Source of the DNA: Clostridia bacterium
Lineage (GTDB): Bacteria > Bacillota > Clostridia > TANB77 > CAG-508
Length of the DNA stretch: 43,497 nucleotides
Assembly (NCBI GenBank): GCA_022795075.1
Contig: JAAWGB010000009.1
Coordinates: 1-43,497, forward strand
Direction: 5' to 3'
Notes under the pieces: model-generated
Databases searched by the model: none
What the model saw: the letters and a program-made list of their open reading frames with translations, nothing else
Told to the model about the DNA's origin: nothing
Part shown: positions 19,903 to 27,895 of the stretch, one piece after another
Numbering within the stretch: position 1 is the first letter of the stretch
How the letters are laid out: every line of letters starts with the position of its first letter
Program-made: the position numbers and the translations under genes

Positions 19903-20559
19903 TCATTCTTCCTCTTTTTTCTTTTCAATTAATTCTTTTTCTAAATAAGAAGTCATACCTATTAAAGATAATAAATATACAGCTATTACCAATGGAATTG
20001 TCAACCTACCTATTGGAATTCTAACAATTGCCATAACACTTAGCAAGGTAGCTTGGGCTACTATTAATATGGCTATAGTCTTAAATAAAGTTTTTACCAA
20101 TCCTAATTTATAATATCGAATTGCCATATAAGCCAATATGATTACTGTTGCAATAATAAATGGTAAGATATAAGGTTTTATAATATCTCTTCCTCTTGTA
20201 TGTGGTACATTTGTGATTACTGTTTCATCTGCTGATAAGTCTAATCCATATTTTTCATTTACTTTATTTACCATACTTGTTTTTTGTTCATTGGTAATTT
20301 CTTTTGCTATGATACTGATTGTATCTTCAAATACTTCTACTTTTTGAATCATTACATTTTGATTTGGTAATACTTCATTTGTTATTTGTTTGATATCTTC
20401 TATCTCAAATTCTTTTTGTAAATATAATTGTACTTTTTGGGCTTCTTGATATTTTAAATCAAAATTTAGACCTTTTGTAAATAGGATAATCATTCCTACT
20501 AAAATAATAATTGCTATTAATACTGACACTATTTTTGTTTTTTTGCTTAATTCTTTCAT
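19903..20559 (-). CDS. secF: SecF-like protein, short and divergent
   Basis: This 218-residue protein has the SecF plan: a first membrane helix (9-29), an extracytoplasmic P1-like region (30-125), and further helices (about 130-200). It is shorter than the usual roughly 290-310 residues. The family GIDFxGG motif is degraded to GLNFDLKY, and only about three distal helices are evident. The assignment rests mainly on the position 2 bases after secD and on the shared layout. SecD and SecF together use the proton motive force to help protein export in known systems. Whether this reduced form still couples to protons is not evident. Confidence 0.7.
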   Translation of the reverse strand: MKELSKKTKIVSVLIAIIILVGMIILFTKGLNFDLKYQEAQKVQLYLQKEFEIEDIKQITNEVLPNQNVMIQKVEVFEDTISIIAKEITNEQKTSMVNKVNEKYGLDLSADETVITNVPHTRGRDIIKPYILPFIIATVIILAYMAIRYYKLGLVKTLFKTIAILIVAQATLLSVMAIVRIPIGRLTIPLVIAVYLLSLIGMTSYLEKELIEKKKEEE

Positions 20560-20561
20560 TT

Positions 20562-21968
20562 TTATTTTTCCTTTCTTGTTTCTATTTTTAATAAACTATT
20601 GGTTAGGATACTGTTGTATAGTGCTATTAAAGCAATTCCCCAAAACATTACCATTCCAAAGCTACTAATTGGTAACCAATTAATAAAACAGAAAGTAATT
20701 ACCATAATCATAATTGGTATCATCTTAATAAAAAAGTCTTTGTATACTTCTTTTCTTTCTTCTATTTTGGCTAATAATCCATATACTAAAATATAATTTA
20801 GCACAAAAGTTATGGCTATTCCAAAAACTCCTTCTATTGATAATGTAACATTTGCATAGCGAATAATTATCAACATGAAAGAAACAAATCCTATATAAGA
20901 AATAACACCTAATGCTCCTAATTTTTTATATTTTATGAATAAAACAATTAAGCCTAGTACCATGATTGCTAAAATCACATAAACTGCTATTTCCATTTCG
21001 TTTTTGGTTATATCTGAAAAAATATATTGATTTTCATCTAAAGCATATTTTACTGGTATATTTCCTGTATCTAATACAGTTGCCATACTAGAAGCTTGGT
21101 TGGCAGATTGTTGGATAGTTTTGGCATCTGTTGAAGAAGAGCCAAATGATAATTGTAATCTTCCTGTTCTAACTGGTTCTTCAAAACTAGTAGACATGAT
21201 TTCGGTATCATCTATATTCATAGTTATTTTCTTTTCTGTGCTAGTAGTATCTGTATTCTCTGTTGCATTTTCTTGTGTTGTATTTGAATCAGTTGTTGTG
21301 TTTTCTTCTGTTTCTGAGTTTTGTGTTGTTTGATATTGATTACTAATTTCTTCTAGTTTTTTTGCTCCTTCTTTTTCAAACTCAATCTCTAAGTATATGG
21401 TTGTCCCATTTTCTCCACCACCATACATAACTCTAGCTTGTTTGACATCATTGTTATTCATTAAAACTTCTTTGGTTTGACTATCTATTATCTCAAATTT
21501 TCCTACTGTATAAAGATTACTAATTATTGAATCAGTTGCACCATTTTCTGGTAAATCAATTACCATATCTCCTGTTTGTTCATCTAAGCTAATTTGATAA
21601 TTGTTAACTCCTAATTTTTCTAATCTTTTTTCTATTATTTTTTTAGCAGTTTTGTAATTTTCAAGTGTTTTAACATCTTCACTGTTATTTGGTATTTCTT
21701 CTTTGTGATATCCTTTCTCTATTAGTTGCTCATCTGTTAAATTTTCAGTGTCTTCTACTTCTTTTCCTTCTGCATCTTTTATAACTGTTTTACTTTCTGT
21801 GTTTAATTTTAATCGAATATTTCTACTTCCCTTTAAATCCATTCCCCATTCATAATCTTTTACTAGGTTTTCCATTCTATTTTGCTTTTGTGTATAAATA
21901 CCTAAAAAAGCAATCATAGTAACTGCTACCATTAATAATGTTATGGTTAATATTTTTATTTTTTTCAT
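20562..21968 (-). CDS. secD: Protein translocase subunit SecD, divergent
   Basis: A 468-residue export accessory protein. It has an N-terminal membrane helix (5-25), then the SecD signature in divergent form (YEWGMDLKGSRNIRL, near residue 40). A P1 region contains AKKIIEKRLEKLGVNNYQI near 110, followed by a Thr/Asn/Glu low-complexity insert (about 215-245). The base region is LQLSFGSSSTDAKTI, and about five C-terminal membrane helices follow, with SIEGVFGIAITFVLNYILV. Its stop is 2 bases from the secF start, and its own start is 18 bases after the HD gene, so the three are one operon. yajC is not in the window. Confidence 0.85.
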   Translation of the reverse strand: MKKIKILTITLLMVAVTMIAFLGIYTQKQNRMENLVKDYEWGMDLKGSRNIRLKLNTESKTVIKDAEGKEVEDTENLTDEQLIEKGYHKEEIPNNSEDVKTLENYKTAKKIIEKRLEKLGVNNYQISLDEQTGDMVIDLPENGATDSIISNLYTVGKFEIIDSQTKEVLMNNNDVKQARVMYGGGENGTTIYLEIEFEKEGAKKLEEISNQYQTTQNSETEENTTTDSNTTQENATENTDTTSTEKKITMNIDDTEIMSTSFEEPVRTGRLQLSFGSSSTDAKTIQQSANQASSMATVLDTGNIPVKYALDENQYIFSDITKNEMEIAVYVILAIMVLGLIVLFIKYKKLGALGVISYIGFVSFMLIIIRYANVTLSIEGVFGIAITFVLNYILVYGLLAKIEERKEVYKDFFIKMIPIMIMVITFCFINWLPISSFGMVMFWGIALIALYNSILTNSLLKIETRKEK

Positions 21969-21986
21969 CTTTCTTTACTCCTTTAT

Positions 21987-22647
21987 TTATAATAATTTGG
22001 TGTTATTAATTACTAATTCAAACCATATTTTTAAATATTTGGCTGCATATTTACTCATCATTGTTCTATCCATAAAAATTTCAAAATAATCTAGTACTGG
22101 ACAAATTGCTGTATCAATACTTAATTCTAAAATTACTTTTCTTTCTTCCCTATCAATTTTTAAATTGGCATTTGATACTGCATAATTTACTCTATCATGT
22201 ATGTCAAAAGTTGATAGGTTCATATTGGATACTCTATCTCTATGAACATCTGATTTATCGGCTAAAATAAGTGCTGCTGAAATGTCACTAACAGCTGTTC
22301 CTGTTTGTTCATCATGGTTACCAATTGCCATCATAATTTCGGTTCTTTCTTCTACTGGCATTCCCATGTCTTTTAAAATATTGTAAGCAAGTATGGCTCC
22401 ACTATGAGCATGGTCGGTACGATTGACACAATTTCCAATATCGTGTAAATAACCAGCTATTTTTACTAATTCAATTGTTCTTTCTGGATACCCTAAAGTT
22501 TCTAAAATTTCTCCTGCTCTTTTTGAAACAATTGATATATGCCTATGACTATGTTCGGTATAACCGAAGACCATCTAATTGTTTTTGTGCACCTTGAATT
22601 AATGCTTCTACCTCTTCATTTTTAATCACATCTTCCAACGTTATCAT
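21987..22647 (-). CDS. HD-domain phosphohydrolase, +1 frameshift at CGG
   Basis: A metal-dependent phosphohydrolase of the HD superfamily; the substrate is unknown. The real start is ATG at 22647 (GAGGAGGCAAATAAA upstream), giving MITLEDVIKNEEVEALIQGA, then LDGL, then CGG, with a stop four codons later. Skipping one C gives LDGL-GYTEHSHRHISIVSKRA, and the frame then runs through the HD core: YLHDIGNCVNRTDHAHSGA near residue 65, GNHDEQTG near 110, and LILADKSDVHRDR near 125. The 661-nt span equals 220 codons plus one base, so the restored protein is 219 residues. In Clostridia this gene commonly neighbours secDF, as here. Translation from the internal ATG at 22574 would lose the first 25 residues and has no clear ribosome site. 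Confidence 0.88.
22564..22566 (-). other. CGG +1 shift site in the HD gene
   Basis: In sense direction the sequence is GAT GGT CTT C GGT TAT ACC GAA CAT. The frame-0 reading is CGG TTA TAC CGA ACA TAG. The GGT glycine precedes YTEHSHRH. It is the only one of the five sites followed by T rather than A. Confidence 0.85.
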
Positions 22648-22715
22648 TTTATTTGCCTCCTCTTTTTTGTCTTTTTAATTTTACCTTAAATTGTAAAAAA
22701 TAGCAACTGTTTTTT

Positions 22716-22768
22716 ACAATAAATTTGTGCAAATTAATACTTTTTATTAATTTGCACAAATTTATTGT
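22716..22768. terminator. Perfect 23-bp palindrome between the HD and surface genes
   Basis: The arms 22716-22738 (ACAATAAATTTGTGCAAATT...) and 22746-22768 are perfectly complementary with a 7-base loop. It lies 14 bases past the stop of the gene at 22782. The following T tract is poor, so it may be a terminator or a binding site. Confidence 0.55.
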
Positions 22769-22781
22769 TGTTCATACATTA

Positions 22782-23381
22782 TTATTCTCCTATTGTATAA
22801 ATAGTAAAATTATATTGTTTTATCTTTTGTCCATCTTCTGTATCTTGAAAATTTTGTATGTCATTTTCTTCATAATCCCATTTCCACTCAATGGTAATTT
22901 TTTTATTTTTAGTTATTTCACCTTGTAGTTCTTGTTCCATATCTTCTAATTGATTATATTTTCTATCTTTTCCTTTTATTCGAAAATTTAAATTTTTTGG
23001 TTTTTCATTTGTACTTTTAAATTTGATTTGATAATTCATTTTTGTGTTGGATTGTAATAAAATTTCAAATTCTCCTTGTGTTCCAGGTGCTATTTTTTCT
23101 TGTATGAGCGTATCTTGTTTAATAGTTTCGTTTAAATTGATATTTTTGAAATCAATATTTTTATAAGATACTTGAAAATCGTAAACTACTTGATTCGTAT
23201 TTTTTGGATTTTTTGATAAACGTGTAGGTTGCTTACTTTCTTGATTAGAAGAAAATAATTTGAAAAAAAGTAAATCTTCTTGAAATTGATTGTTTGGATT
23301 TCTGTTTTTTGGAAATAAAAAAATAATTAGAATTAAAACTACAATGATTAATAAAATTAATTCTTTTTTTCGTTTTTTCAT
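22782..23381 (-). CDS. Secreted TasA/camelysin-like protein (a)
   Basis: A 199-residue protein with a basic N-terminus and one membrane or signal helix (8-24). The rest is extracytoplasmic and beta-rich. Its core matches the protein at 24063: EKIAPGTQGEFEILLQSN against NKIAPGTSGNFNIIVDGT, ITIEWKWDYEEND against ITIGWKWNYETGN, and YNFTIYTIG against YTFDVVVSG. I place it in the TasA/CalY-like family by this paralogy. The SipW-type signal is not well preserved, so it may stay anchored. It is followed by the 23-bp palindrome. Confidence 0.65.
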   Translation of the reverse strand: MKKRKKELILLIIVVLILIIFLFPKNRNPNNQFQEDLLFFKLFSSNQESKQPTRLSKNPKNTNQVVYDFQVSYKNIDFKNINLNETIKQDTLIQEKIAPGTQGEFEILLQSNTKMNYQIKFKSTNEKPKNLNFRIKGKDRKYNQLEDMEQELQGEITKNKKITIEWKWDYEENDIQNFQDTEDGQKIKQYNFTIYTIGE

Positions 23382-23399
23382 GTTGTTTTTGTGCCTCCT

Positions 23400-23912
23400 T
23401 TAAACCTTTAATTGTTCAGAATGCACTTTTATTTGAACATCTTGAAAAATATCTTTTGTAACAGTATTTTTAGTTTCATCATATATTATTTCTAGTTGAT
23501 AACAATCTTCTTGTAGTTTTCCTTTTTCTAGTTTGCTATTACTGGTTTTATTATTTTCTAATGGAATTTCTTGATTGTCTTTATAGAGTTTAAACGAAAT
23601 TGCCTCTTCTATTGGTGATAAAATTTCAATATAATATTGCAAATCAATTTGGGTTGTTTCTCCATTTTCTCGATAATTTTTTACTTTAAAGTTTTGATAT
23701 TCTTTTTGTTTGCTTCCATCTATTTCTTTTATGGGATTATTTTCTACTACTAAGATTGGCTCTGCTATTTTTGCATTGGTTACTAGATTGCTACTGCTAT
23801 ATTCTTTTCCCATGCTATAACCTGAAAAAAATAATAACAATACCATAATTGTAACTAATACAAGTGTAACTTCTCTTCTTTTGAATTTTAATGGTCTTTT
23901 TGTTTTTTTCAT
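23400..23912 (-). CDS. Anchored extracellular protein in surface cluster (b)
   Basis: A 170-residue protein with a positively charged N-terminus (KKTKRPLKFKRRE), a membrane helix (about 16-33) ending FFSGYSMGKEY, and a predicted beta-rich exterior part. It lacks the KIAPGT and WKW motifs of its two neighbours. It lies 18 bases before the gene at 22782, so the two are probably cotranslated or cotranscribed. No known family is recognised; context suggests a partner in the same surface structure. Confidence 0.6.
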   Translation of the reverse strand: MKKTKRPLKFKRREVTLVLVTIMVLLLFFSGYSMGKEYSSSNLVTNAKIAEPILVVENNPIKEIDGSKQKEYQNFKVKNYRENGETTQIDLQYYIEILSPIEEAISFKLYKDNQEIPLENNKTSNSKLEKGKLQEDCYQLEIIYDETKNTVTKDIFQDVQIKVHSEQLKV

Positions 23913-24062
23913 TTATCCCTCCTATCATAATTTTTTAGTAAGGACAAGATTTTTTTGCTTGTCCTTACTTAAATTGACAAATAAAATAAAAATATAATAT
24001 AGAATAAAGGTTACTTATCATGCTTTTTTACATTTTCAAGTTTCTATTTTTTCGTTTTTGTC

Positions 24063-24650
24063 TTATGTTTGTGGTACGACTTGTGTTCCTGAAACAACTA
24101 CATCAAATGTATAATTAGCAATGTTTTGTGCATCTTGTGTGTCGATTTGGTCATTGTTTGCAATTTCACTTTGTGTGTTTCCTGTTTCATAGTTCCATTT
24201 CCATCCAATTGTTATGGTTCTTGTTTTTTCTTGTGCATTTGCTTCAATTGTTCCTGATAAATTGGTTTGTAATTCATCAATAGAATTGTATTCTTGTCCT
24301 TCATAAACAAATTTTAAATTGGTTGGTTTGGTTGTTTCATTTTCAAATTTAATATTATAGTTGATTCCTACATCCGAACCTGTTCCATCTACTATGATGT
24401 TAAAGTTTCCACTTGTGCCTGGTGCAATTTTGTTGTTTACTAATGTTTCGTTGTTACAAGTTGATCCTAGTTCAATGGCTTGTACTTGTTCTTTTTGTCC
24501 ATTTACTTTAAAGCTCCATGTTGCAACTTCTGCTATTCCATTTCCTCTTACTTCTGATACATATTTAGAGTAACTTTGCCCTCCTACAAATGCTAATAAA
24601 ATGCAAGATAAAATAGCAATGATGAATAGTATTTTTTTCTTTTTACTCAA
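24063..24650 (-). CDS. TasA/camelysin-like surface protein (c)
   Basis: A 195-residue secreted protein. The N-terminus MSKKKKILFIIAILSCILLAFVGGQSYSKYVSE, in two parts, is a signal peptide of the type cleaved by SipW in Bacillus TasA. The mature part has KIAPGTSGNFNIIVDGT near residue 75 and TITIGWKWNYETGN near 148, typical of the TasA/CalY (camelysin) fold, which forms surface fibres in other Firmicutes. No sipW-like signal peptidase is in the window. A 150-base AT-rich gap separates it from gene b. The strong Shine-Dalgarno AAAAGGAGGG is visible before the ATG. Confidence 0.75.
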   Translation of the reverse strand: MSKKKKILFIIAILSCILLAFVGGQSYSKYVSEVRGNGIAEVATWSFKVNGQKEQVQAIELGSTCNNETLVNNKIAPGTSGNFNIIVDGTGSDVGINYNIKFENETTKPTNLKFVYEGQEYNSIDELQTNLSGTIEANAQEKTRTITIGWKWNYETGNTQSEIANNDQIDTQDAQNIANYTFDVVVSGTQVVPQT

Positions 24651-24881
24651 TAGGCATTCCCTCCTTTTCTTTTTATTTTTGATTTGTTTTTTTTGGATAA
24701 AATTTTGAATTAAATTTTTTTGACTGAATTTTAGAAATTTGAAAATGTAATCTCATTATAGTTCCCTTTTTTTTATTTGTCAATAACTTTTCATCGCAAT
24801 ATTCGACATTTTTCTTGAATCGTTGCTCCATTAAATTCCTTGTTTTGCTATACTCAATATAAGTTTAGCCATCTATTATTT

Positions 24882-25035
24882 TCAAAAGAAAAAACAGAGA
24901 ATTGAAAGTAATTGAAATAGAAATTCTTAATTTATTTTATGGAAAGAGTTCACGCCTTTGGCGTGGAAGGGTGCCATAAAATGAACTTAGAATTTCTTTG
25001 AAAATTAGCTTGAACGAACTATTTTTTTATTTTGC
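24882..25035. repeat. Variable-arm hairpin element, copy 3
   Basis: The core matches the other copies (GAATTGAAAGTAATT, CACGCCTTTGGCGTG, GAAGGGTGCCATAAAATG, CTTGAACGAACT). The outer arms are short and weak here (CAAAAGAAAAAACAG against CTATTTTTTTATTTTG), so one arm seems degraded. It fills the 486-base divergent gap between the surface gene at 24063 and the + strand gene at 25137. Confidence 0.8.
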
Positions 25036-25136
25036 TCTTGACTTTTCCATTATTTTACATTATAATCATTTTATATTTTCTATCTTTTATTCTTTCATTT
25101 TCCCATAAAACCAAAAACAAACAAAAAAGGAGGCGC

Positions 25137-26495
25137 ATATATATCTTACACAAAAAAACAAAAATTTTTATTATCTTAGGAATTCTCTTTATTTCTAGTC
25201 TATTTTTTCAAACAACTTCTGCCAAATATGTAATGGAAACAACCAACACTGTAGCCCAAATTAATATTGACCGAACCAAACCACAAATTGAATTAATTGA
25301 TATTACTTCCTCTAATCAAGACTATCCAAATTATGCTAATTCTACTCATCTTATTACAGGTCATTTAAAACTAACCGAAACAAATATCGTCAAAAATAAT
25401 TTATCATCAGAACAAATAAAAGTTGCTGTAACAGATAAAAAAGAAAATATTGTAGTAAATAATTATCTTATTACTCCTAACTTTGAAAGTTTTTCTCTCA
25501 TATCTGATAATGGAATAGAAAAAATATATGAATTTTCTTTTACCAATGCAACCAGTAATGGAACTTTAATTATTGCGATTCCACCTAGAATAATAAGAGA
25601 TAAAGCTGGTTTGTATAATGAATCAAAAACTTTTTACACAAATATTACAATTGATAATACACCACCACAAGGTAGTTTTAATGAAATTACTATAGCTAAT
25701 CAACAATCAAGAGCAGAAATAAGCTTAAATGAACCAATTAGACCAATTGTTGGTTGGAACACATCTAATTTAGGTTTTACCTTATCAAAAGAATTTTCTA
25801 GCTGTGTTTGCTATCCTCTTCCTATTGTAGATTTTGCTGGAAATTCTTCTGAAGTGCTAATTAATATTAAAAATGCAACTAGCATTTTCTTAGAATATAG
25901 TTCTTATGATGATTATAGTCGATTTACAAAGGCTTCTAATGGTGCTGTTTCATCACCTAATACGATTTCTTCTAATTCTATTTGTAAAACTGAAGCTATC
26001 ATGATGCGATTAGTTGGTGCGAATTCTTTTTCCTTACAAGGAAAAGTCTATGAACATACCTATTGGGGTGAAGGATTTCGTGGTATTTGTAGATATTCTG
26101 AATTATCCTATTATCATGGTTATAATCCTACTTCCCCTACTTTATGGTGGACAGTTAACACTAGCTATGTAATTTCACACCTAAAGAATTATTACACACA
26201 ATTTGGTGGTACTGGTGTCAATTCTATTACTCTTCCTAATGAAATTGGTAAACAGTATTTATTTGGTATTTCTGCCATCCAATTTAAATTAAAAGATACC
26301 ACTGATATTTCCGTTGTTTATCAAGGTTATATCAATGGTATTGGCTGGTTACAGGCTTCTTCTGATGGAGAAGAAAATTGCTATCAATATAATAAACCAT
26401 TTTCTTCTTTTCGTATCAATTTAGTCCCTAAAACCGAAAAACAATATTTAATTAATTATTGGAATCGCAATGTTGGAACCAATTCTATTAATTAG
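25137..26495 (+). CDS. Secreted Ig-like surface protein, non-AUG start
   Basis: The open frame extends back to a TTG at 25032, but that lies inside hairpin copy 3 and has no ribosome site. A strong AAAAAAGGAGG ends at 25133, and the only in-frame codons at the right distance are ATA (25137) and ATC (25143). No ATG, GTG or TTG occurs there, so the start is non-standard or mutated. From there HKKTKIFIILGILFISSLFF plus QTTSAKYVME is a signal peptide like those of the TasA-type genes nearby. The exterior has Ig/cadherin-like repeats (RTKPQIELIDI near 45, then IDNTPPQGSF) and a C-terminal domain rich in Tyr, Ser and Trp. About 450 residues. The function is probably surface adhesion or structure (inference). 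Confidence 0.7.
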   Translation: MYILHKKTKIFIILGILFISSLFFQTTSAKYVMETTNTVAQINIDRTKPQIELIDITSSNQDYPNYANSTHLITGHLKLTETNIVKNNLSSEQIKVAVTDKKENIVVNNYLITPNFESFSLISDNGIEKIYEFSFTNATSNGTLIIAIPPRIIRDKAGLYNESKTFYTNITIDNTPPQGSFNEITIANQQSRAEISLNEPIRPIVGWNTSNLGFTLSKEFSSCVCYPLPIVDFAGNSSEVLINIKNATSIFLEYSSYDDYSRFTKASNGAVSSPNTISSNSICKTEAIMMRLVGANSFSLQGKVYEHTYWGEGFRGICRYSELSYYHGYNPTSPTLWWTVNTSYVISHLKNYYTQFGGTGVNSITLPNEIGKQYLFGISAIQFKLKDTTDISVVYQGYINGIGWLQASSDGEENCYQYNKPFSSFRINLVPKTEKQYLINYWNRNVGTNSIN

Positions 26496-26519
26496 CTTTA
26501 CATTTTGATTCGTCAAACA

Positions 26520-26554
26520 ATGTCTTCATTTCATAGCTTATTAAATGAAGGCAT
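26520..26554. terminator. Terminator after the surface protein
   Basis: A stem ATGTCTTCATTT/AAATGAAGGCAT with one G-T pair, then TTTTATTTTTT on the + strand. Given the A-rich other side, it could also serve the convergent gene at 26557. Confidence 0.75.
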
Positions 26555-26556
26555 TT

Positions 26557-26922
26557 TTATTTTTTATTCACGCCTATTATGCCCCCTAAAATTCCAAATA
26601 TCATTCCAATTACAATCATAACAATACTTTGTATTTCTAATGTAAATTTTCCGTTTAAAATACTAGATATTAGATAAATCGCAAACAGATAAATTCCACC
26701 TATTAATGCTCCATTTAGTAAGCCATTTTTCTTAATTTTAATATTTCCTATTGAGCTTCCTATTAAAATACTAATAGCTGTTACTACTATAATAACTGGA
26801 TTTATCATAGTTTCACTAATTTGTGTATAAGTTAGCAGTCCTGCAAAAATTAGTAGTAAAATAATGGTTGCAAGTAAAGCTATTCCTACTCCTTTTGCTA
26901 GATTCTTTATTGCATTTTCCAT
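26557..26922 (-). CDS. TIGR04086 family membrane protein
   Basis: A 121-residue protein with four hydrophobic helices (about 10-32, 40-60, 67-88, 95-117). It has the pattern of the TIGR04086/YrzE family: ILIGSSIGNIKIKKNGLLNGALIGGIYL, in two parts, around residue 55, and a glycine-rich final helix. The family is typical of Clostridia and often lies near yajC and secDF, consistent with the secDF genes 5 kb away. The molecular function is unknown. The start ATG follows AAAAGGAGAG. Confidence 0.8.
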   Translation of the reverse strand: MENAIKNLAKGVGIALLATIILLLIFAGLLTYTQISETMINPVIIVVTAISILIGSSIGNIKIKKNGLLNGALIGGIYLFAIYLISSILNGKFTLEIQSIVMIVIGMIFGILGGIIGVNKK

Positions 26923-26989
26923 TTTAATCTCTCCTTTTTTAAGTCTTTTTGTTTAATGTATATGTAATAAAAAAGGAAATAGAACTTTA

Positions 26990-27895
26990 TTAATTTTCTA
27001 AGTAATCAATCAATGATTTAGGTGTATACGCATATTGACTTAGCATTTTCATTGTGTCTGTGTAAAAATCATATTTACATACTATACTTTTGTCAAATCC
27101 ATATTCTCCATTTATTATTGCATTTCTCACAGTATTTAGAAAATATTTAAAAAATTCTAATTCAAATTTTCCTCTAAAATTAGAATGATCTTTACTTTTA
27201 AATAAGGAAATATTTTGATTACATTCTTCTATATCTATGTTGTATTCTATTTTATAATCTTTTATTAATTGCTCATATGTAATTTCTTTCATTTCAAATT
27301 TATCTAGTGAAGTATTTTTCACAAAATAAGAAAATTTTTTGAGATTAAAATCTGCTCTTGGCTTTTTACGTTTCTTTTCATATACCCTTATGGTATAAAA
27401 AAATGCGTTTAATTTTATAGCAAACTGACTATACTCTTCATAAGTTTTCTTAAAATATTTTAAACATAATGTAAAATTATTGCTATTTTTATTAACTTCC
27501 ATAATATTTTCTAAAACTTGTTTGATTGTTTCTTCATTTAGATAAAAATTTTCTATGGAATAGTAATCTGTAATATAAATTCCTTTCGGAATCTTTTCTA
27601 AATTATAATCTTTATCTACCATAAATTTTACTTTATTATTTTGTTTTATTTTACATTTCTTTTCTATTAATTTTTTTACACCTATCACATTCTTTTTACC
27701 ATCACAACTATAATCTATATGATTTGTACTCTTAGAATATTGCTTAATTCTTGGATTGTAATAACAAAAGTCTTCTCCTTCTACAAAATAAAATAAAGTA
27801 TCTTTATATTTTCTATTTTCTAAAACAAATTTTTGAAATACCGAAACATCTTTTCCTAATGATTCTATCATGGTTTGATATAAATCATTGTTCAT
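26990..27895 (-). CDS. DUF4435 Toprim-type effector, AriB-like (PARIS)
   Basis: A 301-residue protein matching DUF4435. Toprim-like motifs are FYFVEGEDFCYYNP near residue 37 (acidic Glu), FMVDKDYN near 91 (Asp-x-Asp-type), and TDYYSIENFYLNE near 110. In PARIS (phage anti-restriction-induced system), AriB is a DUF4435 nuclease held by the ATPase AriA and released when a phage anti-restriction protein is sensed. Here it overlaps the AAA ATPase gene by 11 bases, the expected two-gene arrangement. It is AT-rich like its neighbours. A related DUF4435-AAA defence pair other than PARIS remains possible. Confidence 0.78.
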   Translation of the reverse strand: MNNDLYQTMIESLGKDVSVFQKFVLENRKYKDTLFYFVEGEDFCYYNPRIKQYSKSTNHIDYSCDGKKNVIGVKKLIEKKCKIKQNNKVKFMVDKDYNLEKIPKGIYITDYYSIENFYLNEETIKQVLENIMEVNKNSNNFTLCLKYFKKTYEEYSQFAIKLNAFFYTIRVYEKKRKKPRADFNLKKFSYFVKNTSLDKFEMKEITYEQLIKDYKIEYNIDIEECNQNISLFKSKDHSNFRGKFELEFFKYFLNTVRNAIINGEYGFDKSIVCKYDFYTDTMKMLSQYAYTPKSLIDYLEN

